A stretch of DNA of 64,000 nt from Halogranum amylolyticum (GCF_900110465.1 NZ_FODV01000001.1:124001-188000), one strand, 5' to 3'; positions 43,962-52,993 are shown, numbered from the stretch's first letter. Made by a program: numbers and translations. The notes: a model not told the origin generated them from the sequence alone.

Positions 43962-44870
43962 ATGTCGGTTCAACTCGCCCTGGTCGCGTCGCTCTGTTTC
44001 GGGATGCAGACGCTCGCGGTCCAGTACGGACTGTCCCGAGAGGACGACACCGGGATACTGGCTGCGACGACGCTGACGCTCGCGACGAGTACCGCGGTGC
44101 TCTGGACCGTCGTGGGAGTGAAACGAGGAGTCCCGGCCGCCCCCGCGCTCGGCGTCCTCGTTCCGTTCGTCGTCGCCGGCGTCGCCGACCCGGGCTTGAG
44201 TCGACTCCTGTTCTACGAAGGTATCGACCGTCTCGGTCCCTCCGTCGCGGCGGGAATCCTCGCCGCCAACCCGGCCGTCGGCGCGCTCCTCGCCGTCCCC
44301 GTGCTCGGCGAACAGTTCACTGCCGTCGAAGCCCTCGGCGTCGGTCTCGTCGTCGCGGGCGTCGCCGGCCTCCAACTCGTACGACCCGCGACGGACGTCG
44401 ACGACGTCGACGCCGTCCGCCGCGAACTGAGGGGGGCGACGCCGCGGGACCTGCTCGTCCCCAGTCTCGGAGCCGTGCTGCTCGCCGCGTCGTTCGTCCT
44501 CGTGAAGGTCGGCCTCGACGGCTACGCAGACACGCTGGTCGCGACGGCCGTCGCGCAGACCGCCGCCCTGCTTCTGGTCGCGCCGGTCGCACTCGGGTCT
44601 CGGGGCGCACGGCAGTACGTCCGGCGGGCCAGTCCGCGTGCGCTCGGCGCGTTCTTGTTCGCCGGCGTCACGGTCGGGACGGGGTGGTACGCGATGTTCC
44701 TCGCGCTCGATCTGGGGACGGTCGTGACCGTGCTGCCGCTGGTGAGCACGTATCCGCTCGTCGTCGTGGTCGGCACGTACGCGGCGGCCCGGGAGCCCCC
44801 GAAGTCGCCGTGGGTACTCGCGGCGGTGATGGCAATCGTCCTCGGCGCGGCCGCGGTGCAGGTTGTCTGA
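43962..44870 (+). CDS. EamA/DMT-superfamily transporter
   Basis: A 302-aa membrane protein with ten predicted helices in two EamA repeats. The first repeat ends with GPSVAAGILAANPAVGALLA and the second with VTVLPLVSTYPLVVVVGTYA, the usual repeat pattern. It starts four bases after the PLP lyase, so it is probably in the same operon (M20 gene, lyase, transporter). Export or import of an amino acid or a pathway intermediate is likely. Direction and substrate are unknown. Confidence 0.85.
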   Translation: MSVQLALVASLCFGMQTLAVQYGLSREDDTGILAATTLTLATSTAVLWTVVGVKRGVPAAPALGVLVPFVVAGVADPGLSRLLFYEGIDRLGPSVAAGILAANPAVGALLAVPVLGEQFTAVEALGVGLVVAGVAGLQLVRPATDVDDVDAVRRELRGATPRDLLVPSLGAVLLAASFVLVKVGLDGYADTLVATAVAQTAALLLVAPVALGSRGARQYVRRASPRALGAFLFAGVTVGTGWYAMFLALDLGTVVTVLPLVSTYPLVVVVGTYAAAREPPKSPWVLAAVMAIVLGAAAVQVV

Positions 44871-44928
44871 GTGGAGGCGGGCAGGTCGTCCGAGCGGAGG
44901 CGGAGACGAGCGCCACCCGACCGACGAC

Positions 44929-45507
44929 TCACTCCTCCGACGCCGACGCGGACCCCGAGACGGCTCCGTCTGCGAGCGCACGCTCGGCGACGCCGTGCAA
45001 CCACGACAGGCTGTCGGAGCCGAACCGCTTCACGTGCGTCTCGGTGAACGACTGGTCCGACGCGGTGAACTCGGCGGGGCGCCAGAACCGGGCGTCCGTC
45101 GCGTCCGACCCCGCTCGGAGCGTCCCCGTAGTCGCCGCGCGCGTCGTCGCGAAGGTGATCGTGACCAGCTGCATGCCCTCCACGGGTTCGACCGTCGCGT
45201 CGTAACAATAGGTGAGCGCAGCAGGGTCGACAGAGAGAGCCGTCTCTTCTTCGAGTTCGCGTATCGCGCCCTCTCGCGGCGTCTCACCGACTTCGAACCG
45301 ACCGCTCGGGAGTTTCCACCCCCCGGGGTCGCGGAAGTCCTCGACGAGGAGGAGGCCTCCTCCGTCGACGACGGCGACGCTGCCGCCGGGTGTGGGGTTG
45401 TGGAAGACGGCGTCGTCACACGAGTCGCAGTGGCTGACCGTCGGCGGGTCAACCGTCGAGAGCGCCGTCCCGCAGTACGGACAGTACTCGGGTGGGAAGT
45501 TGACCAT
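44929..45507 (-). CDS. NUDIX hydrolase with N-terminal zinc ribbon
   Basis: A 192-aa NUDIX protein. An N-terminal zinc ribbon (CPYCG, then CDSCD) precedes the Nudix box GRFEVGETPREGAI followed by RELEEE, which keeps the catalytic Glu residues but has Thr where Gly is usual at the end. The layout resembles NADH-pyrophosphatase-like and other zinc-ribbon NUDIX proteins. The ATG at 45507 is preferred; a GTG two codons upstream is possible. It lies on the opposite strand to the operon before it. Substrate unknown. Confidence 0.85.
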   Translation of the reverse strand: MVNFPPEYCPYCGTALSTVDPPTVSHCDSCDDAVFHNPTPGGSVAVVDGGGLLLVEDFRDPGGWKLPSGRFEVGETPREGAIRELEEETALSVDPAALTYCYDATVEPVEGMQLVTITFATTRAATTGTLRAGSDATDARFWRPAEFTASDQSFTETHVKRFGSDSLSWLHGVAERALADGAVSGSASASEE

Positions 45508-45630
45508 ACACACAGTAGCCGTGCCAGAACGATAGTTCTCCGGTCCGGTCGGTCGGCTCGAGAGAACGAGTTCGGAGACGGTGGAAGGATCGCCTGAGAG
45601 AGGAGATCGTTCGCGGGAGAAGACGAGAGC

Positions 45631-46974
45631 CTACTGCGCCGCGGCGATCGCGTCGGTGAAGATGCCGACGCCGAGTTCGATCTCACGTTCGGTGGAGTCC
45701 AGCGGCGGCAGCAGGCGGATCGTCTTCGCGCCACAGCCGAGCGTGAGCAGCCCGCGTTTGAGCGCCTCCTCGACGACGGCGTCTCGGCGCTCGGGCGTGT
45801 CGAACTCGATGGCGAGCATGAGCCCCTTCCCGCGGACGTCTTCGACGTAGTCGGGTGCGTCGTCGCGGACCAGCTCTTTCGCCTGCTCGCCGCGGGCGGT
45901 CGCGTTGTCGAGGAGGTCGTACTCCTCGATCGCCTCCAGCGTGAACACGCCTTGCATCGACGAGAGCAGGTCGCCGCCGCCGAACGTCGATCCCAAACGA
46001 TTCTTCTCCGACGGGAACAGCTCCGAGCGGGAGATGGTCGCGCCGACGCGGAGCGCCTTCGCACTGGCGATGACGTCCGGTTCGATCGGGTAGTGGTCCG
46101 ACGCCCAGATCTCGCCCGTCCGACCGACGCCCGACTGGATCTCGTCGACGACGAGCGGGATGTCGTACTGCTCTTTGACGTCCTGGACCTCCTGCATGAA
46201 CTCGGTGCTGGGGAAGCGGTAGCCGCCGACGCCCTGGATCGGTTCGAGGACGATGAACGCGACCTCTTCGGGGTTGATGTGGCCGTGTTTCGGGTGAAGC
46301 ATCGTCCGCAGCTGTGAGCCCTCCCCGGCGAAGAATCCACAGTCGCAGCTGTCGGGGCTGCAGCCGCGGTCGTCGCAGAACGGCACCATCCGCATCCCGG
46401 AGAGCTCCGGATAGTGCCGGGTGTAGACCTCCTTCGAGCGGGTCACCGAGAGCGTCCCGAACGTCCGCCCGTGGAAACTGTCCTGGAAGGCGAAGCCGTA
46501 CTTCGCCTGCGGCGTGTTGTCGTAGGAGATCTTCATGCTGTTCTCGACCGCCTCGGCCCCGGAGTTCGAGAGGAACACCGTGTCCATCCCGTACTGGCTG
46601 GAGACGTCACAGAGCTTCTCCATCAGGTGACTCGATCCCGGGAACTCGCTCTCCTCGGGGGTCTCGCCCGCGCCGAAGTACATGTCCTGTCCGGCGATCT
46701 TCATCGGCTCGACGAGATCGAACTCCCGGAGTTTGCCGAGCACCTTCTCGTTGTTGTAGCCGAGCGGCGCGGCACCGATGTGACAGGTGAAGTCGAGAAG
46801 CACGTTGCCGTCGACGTCGGTCACGAACGGTCCGTCGGCCTCACGGGTGATGTCCCAGACGAACTCGTGGGAGTACTCGCTCGGTGCGGCGTGTTTCGTG
46901 TGGAACTCGACCCACTCCGTCGCGTTCGGACCGGGGAGAGCCTCTGCTGTCGGCTCGGCGGTGTGCCTGTCCAT
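45631..46974 (-). CDS. class III aminotransferase (GABA-aminotransferase-like)
   Basis: A 447-aa PLP transaminase distinct from the one at 31 kb. VFLSNSGAEAVENSMKISYD, FQDSFHGRTFGTLSVTRSKE, VVDEIQSGVGRTGEIWASD and SAKALRVGATIS (Schiff-base Lys) are conserved. An insert with several Cys and Asp residues (CDDRGCSPDSCDCGFF) is unusual and could bind a metal. It probably transaminates an omega-amino acid such as GABA, beta-alanine or diaminobutyrate. The ATG at 46974 follows a TTTAATG promoter element about 25 nt upstream. It may give the island a second amino-group acceptor step. Confidence 0.82.
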   Translation of the reverse strand: MDRHTAEPTAEALPGPNATEWVEFHTKHAAPSEYSHEFVWDITREADGPFVTDVDGNVLLDFTCHIGAAPLGYNNEKVLGKLREFDLVEPMKIAGQDMYFGAGETPEESEFPGSSHLMEKLCDVSSQYGMDTVFLSNSGAEAVENSMKISYDNTPQAKYGFAFQDSFHGRTFGTLSVTRSKEVYTRHYPELSGMRMVPFCDDRGCSPDSCDCGFFAGEGSQLRTMLHPKHGHINPEEVAFIVLEPIQGVGGYRFPSTEFMQEVQDVKEQYDIPLVVDEIQSGVGRTGEIWASDHYPIEPDVIASAKALRVGATISRSELFPSEKNRLGSTFGGGDLLSSMQGVFTLEAIEEYDLLDNATARGEQAKELVRDDAPDYVEDVRGKGLMLAIEFDTPERRDAVVEEALKRGLLTLGCGAKTIRLLPPLDSTEREIELGVGIFTDAIAAAQ

Positions 46975-47454
46975 ACACAACAAGTGTGAACGCCATACAT
47001 TAAATCTGATGGTGAGTGTGATTGGCTCCCGAGAGAGGCGAACGTCGATCTCGATGGTGGGCCACACCCCTGGTAACGCCGGCCTCGCCGAGCCGCAGGA
47101 GGTACAATCATATCTGTCTAACTGTATGTTCCGGAGGACCTCCAACGAGACGATCTGCAGTGGTGAGAGCTCGTCTCGAGTTCGTCTCTCCGCTAATTCG
47201 CCGTCGAGGGTACTAACCGGCTACCGTGAGTGTGCCAGAAGATTGTCGCCCCAGAGACCGTTCGAACACAGGAAAGCCAAACAGGAGGCTGTCGTCTCTC
47301 GCTCGAGTCGTGAGAGACATTTGGAGAGAAGTTATTGGACTGGCGCGGTAGGTCGGGAACCGCCAGTTCTCGCGGTCGGAAACGGCAGGGGGCGTGTATA
47401 GTATTGTGAAAACCAAACCATAGCGTTCTTGCGTCGAGGGCTCGTAGCGTTCGT
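46975..47454. other. 480-nt intergenic region
   Basis: No gene with convincing codon use is seen. It contains the aminotransferase promoter at its left end and a 7-bp inverted repeat, GTCTCTC with GAGAGAC, near 47300-47325. It is less GC-rich than coding DNA and marks the right edge of the catabolic island. Confidence 0.55.
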
Positions 47455-47616
47455 ATGCTCAGGAACGTCGCCAAGAAGCTCGGCTGCCTGGTCGTCGGCT
47501 ATCTCGCCGTGTACTCGCTCGTACACTACTATCTGTTCGACTCGTGGCCCGACGTCGACACCGAGTGGGCGAGCCACGCCTGGCAGTTGATGGGACCGTC
47601 CGGGTCGGACGAGTAG
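47455..47616 (+). CDS. 53-aa small membrane protein
   Basis: A short ATG-initiated frame. Product starts MLRNVAKKLGCLVVGYLAVY with one hydrophobic helix (about residues 9-27) and a Trp/Asp-rich tail (WPDVDTEWASHAWQLMG). Haloarchaea encode many such small single-helix proteins. No function is known. Codon use is normal. Confidence 0.55.
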   Translation: MLRNVAKKLGCLVVGYLAVYSLVHYYLFDSWPDVDTEWASHAWQLMGPSGSDE

Positions 47617-47721
47617 TTCTCGCTCAGGAGACCGACCGAGTCACTCGCTCGACGGCGCGTCGTGCGTCGGCGACGCCTCTCGTAACGCCTTTCAGCACCC
47701 GTTTACTCACTGTGGATACCG

Positions 47722-47895
47722 ATGGATCTCACGCTCGTTCTTCTCGCGACGCTGACTGGGATGTTGACCGGGGCGGTGTTCAACGCTGCCGGCGTCCCGA
47801 TCCCCGCCCCGCCGAACTTCGCGGGTGTGATGGGCGTCGTCGGCGTCTTTCTCGGCTACCGGCTCGTCGAGTGGGCGTCGGCCGCGCTCCTCTAG
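47722..47895 (+). CDS. XapX-domain small membrane protein
   Basis: A 57-aa protein matching the XapX/DUF1427 family. Two helices flank the conserved turn GVPIPAPPNFAGVMGVVGVF, where the PAPP motif is diagnostic. Such proteins often accompany transporters or metabolic genes but have no proven function. The start at 47722 is preceded by a GGATACCGATG context. Confidence 0.75.
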   Translation: MDLTLVLLATLTGMLTGAVFNAAGVPIPAPPNFAGVMGVVGVFLGYRLVEWASAALL

Positions 47896-47923
47896 GTGAC
47901 CGTCTCCGAACGCGGTCGTCGCG

Positions 47924-49174
47924 CTACTTCGATCTCTCGTTTTCCGTTCCGTTCGGCGTCAGGTGGAGTATCGTCTCCGTCGCCGACTGACTGAGACGGG
48001 TCGCCGTGTACTCGCCTGACGCGAACCAGTCGTCCGACAACGTGAGTCGGTCGCCCGCGTCCGCCTCGGCGACTCGCACGGTCGTCGTCGGCCACTCCCC
48101 GTCGCCCTCGTCGGGTTCGGTCGACCGGCCGACGGTCGCAGCGTAGTCGGCGAGTCCCGCCCCATCCCGTGGTTCGCCTCTGATGTCGCGGGCGTGTCGC
48201 TCGAAGGCGGTCAGGATCTCCTTCGGGGGCACCGCACCCTCCCGACTGCGATACTTCGCGACCATCCCTGCGACCTCGGGTGCGGCGAACGACGTTCCGG
48301 ACGCTTTCACCCACGGCCCCGAGAGCTGAGTCCCCATCGTCGTCCCGGAGGCCTGTGCGAGGCGGTTGTCCTTCCCGATGGCGGAGACGTCGGGGTTGTC
48401 CCCCTGCGGGTTGTAAGAGGAGAACTCGGCCATCTGACCGTCCTCGGTGCAGGCACCGATGCTGAACGCACGCTCCGCCGTCGCCGGACTGCCGCTCGTG
48501 TCTCCGGTGTTGCCGGCGGCGACGACGTCGCGGACGCCTTTCTCGACCAGTCTGTCGTGGACGCGGTCGATCTGGTCGGACGCCTCGCTCGACCCCCACG
48601 ACATGTTCACCACGTCGTACTCGTCGACGTGTGCGTGGAGCCACTCGTACGCGCGCATGATGACGTTGGTCTTCGTCCGCCCCTCCGAGCCGAAGATGCG
48701 GAGCGAGATCAGTTCCGCCTCGGGTGCCAGTCGCGTGGTCTGACCGAGGACGGCCGTTCCGTGTCCGACGGCGTCGCCGGACCCGCTGCCGGTCACGTCT
48801 ACCTGGCGGATCGACCTGTCGCTGAAGAGCGGGTGACTCGTGTCGACGCCGGAGTCCATCGCGACGACCGTCTGTCCCGAGCCGGTCGCACCGTCCGTCG
48901 GGACGTCGTGCAGTTGTCGGACGTCTTCGATGGTCGCGACCGCGGCGTTCGACTCGGTGACGAAGTCGAGCGCGGTCCGGAGGCCGATGTCGTAGTTCGA
49001 CTCGACGCTTCGAATGCGACGGTCCCAGCGTCGGATCGTCGAGGGCGGGTCCTCACACTCGACGTGGGCGGCCGACCCGACGTCGTCGCCGAAGTGATAC
49101 GTCTCGAGGACGGTACAGTCCGTCCCGTACAGGAACTCTGGGCGGCCCGTGGTGAAGATGATCCAGTCTTGCAT
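47924..49174 (-). CDS. subtilisin-like serine protease (S8) without signal peptide
   Basis: A 416-aa subtilase. The catalytic triad is intact: Asp in VVAMDSGVDTSHP, His in AVGHGTAVLG and Ser in KASGTSFAAPEVAG. An N-terminal region of about 95 residues (starting MQDWIIFTTGRPEFLYG) takes the place of a prodomain. There is no Sec or Tat signal, so the enzyme is expected inside the cell, unlike the secreted halolysins. A C-terminal beta-rich segment of about 80 residues follows the catalytic domain. Two small genes precede it on the same strand and may be its partner or substrate. Confidence 0.85.
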   Translation of the reverse strand: MQDWIIFTTGRPEFLYGTDCTVLETYHFGDDVGSAAHVECEDPPSTIRRWDRRIRSVESNYDIGLRTALDFVTESNAAVATIEDVRQLHDVPTDGATGSGQTVVAMDSGVDTSHPLFSDRSIRQVDVTGSGSGDAVGHGTAVLGQTTRLAPEAELISLRIFGSEGRTKTNVIMRAYEWLHAHVDEYDVVNMSWGSSEASDQIDRVHDRLVEKGVRDVVAAGNTGDTSGSPATAERAFSIGACTEDGQMAEFSSYNPQGDNPDVSAIGKDNRLAQASGTTMGTQLSGPWVKASGTSFAAPEVAGMVAKYRSREGAVPPKEILTAFERHARDIRGEPRDGAGLADYAATVGRSTEPDEGDGEWPTTTVRVAEADAGDRLTLSDDWFASGEYTATRLSQSATETILHLTPNGTENERSK

Positions 49175-49352
49175 AGTGGGTTGTTCGCAGTCGTTCGGAC
49201 GAACGCTCCGGTATGGTGTGTGTTCACCACACAGTGTTATCAGTCGACACTACTACGTGGTAAATTGAACGGCCAAACGCGAAGAAAAACACCGACCTGC
49301 CCGACCTCCCGCCGTCGACGGCGGAGCGTATGGCACGTCACAGAGGCGACGA

Positions 49353-49478
49353 CTAGAGACTCGGCTCTGCCGGTTCGGGGAGTCGGTCGGCGTCGAAGAC
49401 GTCGAGTTCGGCGTCGACACGAACGAGTCCGTCTCGAATCTGACTGAAGTTCGGCTGACCGGTGGTTCTCGTACTCAT
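49353..49478 (-). CDS. 41-aa acidic peptide upstream of the subtilase
   Basis: A short frame starting MSTRTTGQPNFSQIRDG with a C-terminal VFDADRLPEPAEP. A GGTGA Shine-Dalgarno-like element lies six bases before the ATG, and an AATATAT TATA-like element about 45 nt upstream. The peptide is acidic and lacks a membrane helix. It might be a substrate, inhibitor or regulator of the protease. This is inferred from position only. Confidence 0.55.
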   Translation of the reverse strand: MSTRTTGQPNFSQIRDGLVRVDAELDVFDADRLPEPAEPSL

Positions 49479-49599
49479 ACGCTCACCGACGGGAGACGTG
49501 AGTAATACTATGAACCCGATATATTCGGTTAGATGGTTCCAAAGGACGGCGACGAAGCGAACGTAAGGGAGATATGCGAACGGACTGTCGGCGTCGGTG

Positions 49600-49929
49600 C
49601 TACTCGAACCCGGCGTCCTCGAAGTGCTCGGCGAGCAGCGTCGTGAGTCTGTCGTCGACGACGGCTTTGGGTTCGGGGTCGAGGTCGTCCAGCTGTTCGA
49701 GTCGTGTGCGCGCCGAGCGGAGTAGTTCACGGTTGAGATTCATCTCCTCGTCGACGATCTTCAGTTCGAGGTCGGTCGGCCACTCCGGTGGAAAGCCGGA
49801 TGCCGAGAGGAGATAGTGGTCCGCCACGGCGGAGAACCGTTCCGTGTTCCCGTCGTCGCCGACTCTCTGCACACCGTCGTGAGTGTATGCAGTACCCGTC
49901 CACACAGGATCGTGCATTTCGTACGCCAT
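49600..49929 (-). CDS. 109-aa acidic protein upstream of the subtilase
   Basis: A soluble, very acidic protein starting MAYEMHDPVWTGTAYTHDG. The second half is helical (EEMNLNRELLRSARTRLEQL). No family is recognised. It heads the order 109-aa protein, 41-aa peptide, subtilase on the minus strand. Gaps of about 120 and 180 nt mean co-transcription is uncertain. Confidence 0.55.
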   Translation of the reverse strand: MAYEMHDPVWTGTAYTHDGVQRVGDDGNTERFSAVADHYLLSASGFPPEWPTDLELKIVDEEMNLNRELLRSARTRLEQLDDLDPEPKAVVDDRLTTLLAEHFEDAGFE

Positions 49930-50032
49930 TGTTCACAGTCGGCCCGCCTCGCGTATCCGACTGTGGGCTGTATATGCCTGCACGAGCGACTTCGGCCGCA
50001 ACACACAGGCGCGTGGGCCGCCGAGTGGTCGT

Positions 50033-50206
50033 ATGGCGAGTCGACTCCAACGCGTCGCACGTGGTATCGACGACATCACCAGAGCCGTCTGGGACGACTC
50101 GGGAACGGTGACCAAGGCCGTAATTCTCGTCGTATTGATCGTGACTGCGCTCGCGATCCCCGTCATCCCTATCGCCGTCGTCGCACGGTACGTCGCCAAC
50201 CGGTGA
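50033..50206 (+). CDS. 57-aa single-helix membrane protein
   Basis: Starts MASRLQRVARGIDDITRAVW and ends with one long hydrophobic helix (VILVVLIVTALAIPVIPIAV). The N-terminal part is amphipathic. Small proteins of this layout are common in haloarchaea. No function is known. Confidence 0.5.
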   Translation: MASRLQRVARGIDDITRAVWDDSGTVTKAVILVVLIVTALAIPVIPIAVVARYVANR

Positions 50207-50335
50207 GGAGGGTCGCGGCGACCTCGTCCGACGGTTCTATACCGTTCGCAGCGACCGTTCAGCACTGTTCACGTCCGTTTAGCGGACGCTACCCTGTGTA
50301 TAGCTTAGTGAACACACTCCGTACCAGACGTTGTC

Positions 50336-50464
50336 ATGCGACAGACATCGACGCGGGAAGCCCCTGCTGATCGGGACTACAACAACGTCCGACGGGGACT
50401 CACACGAGTCAACGCGGAGATGACGATCCTCGCCGCCGGTCGGTGTCCGGAACCGGCGGAGTGA
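50336..50464 (+). CDS. 42-aa possible small protein
   Basis: An ATG frame beginning MRQTSTREAPADRDYNNVRR. A TATAGCTTA element is 25-40 nt upstream. No motif is present and the frame is short, so it may be chance. It lies within an otherwise empty 474-nt stretch (50207-50680) in which I see no other gene. Confidence 0.25.
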   Translation: MRQTSTREAPADRDYNNVRRGLTRVNAEMTILAAGRCPEPAE

Positions 50465-50680
50465 CGCGCCGAGACCGCGCCGAGACGGCGACGGGGCGGA
50501 CCGACGGTTCGCGCCTCCCGGGCCGCGGCCACGGTGTCGTGGAACAGTAGTTTCATCCGGCTCCACGGTCAACAGACGACTGTCCATGCGTTTTGCATGG
50601 ACACCACCGGAATGCCACACTCCACACCCACCGGGTGCTTCGGAGAGAGCGTTCCGGTGGGTCTCAACGACCGAGAGTGG

Positions 50681-51058
50681 CTACCACGTCCGTGTAAACA
50701 GGTTGTTCAGCGACTCGACGTCGCGCCGTCCGTGTGCGGTTAGCGTCTTCCCGACCCGCCGTCGCCAGTCGACGCGGACGCGACGCCCCGGGAGGAGTTC
50801 GCGGAGTCGGGCGTTCAGCCGTCGGCCTGCGGGGTCGAAGTCGGTCAGGATCACCACCTCCGGTTCCGAGATCGACGAGGCGAACGCGACGAGCCCGTCG
50901 GCCTCCGCACACCGGTAGATGGGGTTCTCGAACCCGGCGCGCCGAAGCCCGCGTTCGTCGTTCCGCCCCTCGACGATGGCGGCGTCGACCTCGAGACTCA
51001 TCCGTCGGACCGCCGTCGCGAGCTCTTCGACCCACGGCTCCGGTCTCTGGACTGTCAT
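50681..51058 (-). CDS. Toprim-domain protein
   Basis: A 125-aa minimal Toprim protein. The conserved Glu is in AIVEGRNDERGL, and the DxD pair in VVILTDFDPAGRRLN, the metal-binding core shared with primases, RNase M5 and OLD nucleases. The C-terminus (KTLTAHGRRDVESLNNLF) fits haloarchaeal small Toprim proteins. It may act on structured RNA or DNA. No partner helicase or RNase domain is nearby. Confidence 0.82.
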   Translation of the reverse strand: MTVQRPEPWVEELATAVRRMSLEVDAAIVEGRNDERGLRRAGFENPIYRCAEADGLVAFASSISEPEVVILTDFDPAGRRLNARLRELLPGRRVRVDWRRRVGKTLTAHGRRDVESLNNLFTRTW

Positions 51059-51099
51059 AGCACGTCTCTAGAGGGACCGACGGAGCCTGTATCTCTCGG

Positions 51100-51747
51100 T
51101 CAGTGCGGCTCCGTCGACGGCGACGGGGCTGGTGTGGGGTCGTCGACGAGCGCGGAGCCGAGCGTCCCGAAGGCGACGGCGAGGAGGAGGGTCGCGAACG
51201 CCGACGCCGAGAGCGCGACCGCGGTCAGCGGGAGTCCGCCGACGAGCGCGACTCCGACCCGCCGTGCGGGGCCGCGGCGGGCTAACACGAGGCCGTAGAG
51301 GCACAGTCCGACGAGCGCGAGCGCACCGCCGACGACTGCGAGGAGCGCGCTCACCATCCCCGTCGGTTCGGCGACGTCGCCGACGAGTTCGTTCAGGTGG
51401 GTCACGGCGAACCCGAGAGACGCCACCGCGACGAGGCCGACGCCGAGCACCGACGCGAACGCGAGGAGATGGCGAAGCGTCCCGTACGCTCGGCGGTCGC
51501 GGAGCCACAGGCCGAGGAGACCGACCCAGAACCCGAACGCCGCGAGCACCCACGTGATCGGGAGGACGACCGAGTGGACGAACTGGGGGTGGGTGACGGG
51601 CGGGCGGAACACGAACGAGTCGGGTCTCGCTACGAGCGTCTCGACGACCGTCGCGACGACCACCAGGGCGCAGGCGACGAGCGTCACGACGCCGCACGCC
51701 AGCACCCACCGCGGCCGAACTGTCACCGACGAGAGTCGGCTACGCAT
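51100..51747 (-). CDS. multi-helix membrane protein of unknown function
   Basis: A 215-aa protein with about six hydrophobic segments (the first about residues 14-40) and an acidic Pro-rich C-terminal tail. No family motif is seen. It overlaps the end of the beta-propeller lipoprotein gene upstream by eight bases, so the two are probably co-expressed and could form a membrane and surface pair. Confidence 0.7.
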   Translation of the reverse strand: MRSRLSSVTVRPRWVLACGVVTLVACALVVVATVVETLVARPDSFVFRPPVTHPQFVHSVVLPITWVLAAFGFWVGLLGLWLRDRRAYGTLRHLLAFASVLGVGLVAVASLGFAVTHLNELVGDVAEPTGMVSALLAVVGGALALVGLCLYGLVLARRGPARRVGVALVGGLPLTAVALSASAFATLLLAVAFGTLGSALVDDPTPAPSPSTEPH

Positions 51748-52993
51748 CTGCGGCCTCCGCGAGTGCGACGACCTGTCCGCGATCCGTCGTCACGAACACG
51801 GCGTCCGTCCCGACGGCCGGCGGCCGTATCCGCCCCGGCGCTCGCAGCTGCCATCCCACCTCGCCGAACCGCGAGGCGAACTGCTGGAGCGTGCGACCGT
51901 CGTCCGTCCCGACGAGGACGGCGTCGCTCGTCGCGGCCCGTGCGACCCCCTCGCCGAGCCATGAACACCATCTCGGCGTCGGGTCGCCCGAGTCGGTGTC
52001 GAGCGCGAAGACGGCACTCGGTCCCTCCGGCGGCTGTTCGACGGCGTAGACGAGCTCGTCGGTGACGACGGGCGTCGCGAACCCGCCCGTCTGTCGCTCG
52101 TAGGTCCACCGCTCGTCGCCGTCGTGCGCGCTGGCGCGGAGGCCGTCGTACGACCCGACGTACAGCGTCGACTCCGTGGCGACCGGTGGCCCCGGTCGGC
52201 GGCCGCCCACCGTCAGCGACCGGCGCGTCCCGTCGACGAGGTCGTACGCCGCGAGCGTCTCGTCGGCGACGAACACCGACGACCCGAACGCGGCCGGCGG
52301 TCCCTCGGTCGTGCTCGCGGTCGCCTCCCACCGTCGCGTGCCGGTCTCGCGGTCGAACGCGACGACGCCTCGCTTCGCCGACGCGACGACGGCGTCGCGG
52401 TGGACGGTCGGCGCGGCGGTCGGCAACGGGAGCGACATCTCCCACTCGACGGAGCCGTCGTCGCTCGCCAGCGAGACCACGCCGTGGGCGTCGTGGACGT
52501 ACACGGAGCCGCCGGCGACGGCCGGTGTGACCGTCGTGCCGACCCGGTCGTGGGTCCAGCGTCGCTCTCCGGTCGTCGCCTCGAAGGCGGTGAGTCCGCC
52601 GTTGTCGCCGCCGACGTAGAGCGTCCCGTCGGCCAGCGCCGGCGGACTGGCCTCGTCGGACGCGCCCGCCGCCGTCAGCCCCCGACGCCACGCGACGCGC
52701 GGGTCGGCTGTCGGGACAGTGTTGCCGTCGCCGAACCCGGTGTGACCCGCGTCGAAGCGGTACTGCGACCAGTCGTGTGTCTGCTCGGGGAGTGGGGTCG
52801 CCGCAGTCCCCGTCTCGGACCCCCCGACTCGCAGGGTGACGTTCGGGTCGGGTGGGTCCGAATCGGGACACGACGAACTACAGCCGGCGAGTCCGACGCC
52901 GAGGGCGACGAGGCCGGCCCGCAGCACGTTTCGTCGCGTCCGCTGGCTCCCTCGCTGTCGCTGTCGTTCAGGCGACACGACGCCACCCCGCAT
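51740..52993 (-). CDS. Tat lipoprotein with PQQ-type beta-propeller repeats
   Basis: A 417-aa exported protein. The N-terminus has RTRRNVLRAGLVALGVGLAG followed by a Cys, a Tat signal with lipobox. The mature part shows repeated strands of the form LADGTLYVGGDNGGLTAFEA and SVYVHDAHGVVSLASDDGS, giving a beta-propeller of roughly seven to eight blades like BamB or PQQ dehydrogenases. No PQQ-binding residues can be assigned, so a structural or binding role is more likely than an enzyme. Start at 52993 fits the signal. Confidence 0.85.
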   Translation of the reverse strand: MRGGVVSPERQRQRGSQRTRRNVLRAGLVALGVGLAGCSSSCPDSDPPDPNVTLRVGGSETGTAATPLPEQTHDWSQYRFDAGHTGFGDGNTVPTADPRVAWRRGLTAAGASDEASPPALADGTLYVGGDNGGLTAFEATTGERRWTHDRVGTTVTPAVAGGSVYVHDAHGVVSLASDDGSVEWEMSLPLPTAAPTVHRDAVVASAKRGVVAFDRETGTRRWEATASTTEGPPAAFGSSVFVADETLAAYDLVDGTRRSLTVGGRRPGPPVATESTLYVGSYDGLRASAHDGDERWTYERQTGGFATPVVTDELVYAVEQPPEGPSAVFALDTDSGDPTPRWCSWLGEGVARAATSDAVLVGTDDGRTLQQFASRFGEVGWQLRAPGRIRPPAVGTDAVFVTTDRGQVVALAEAADA

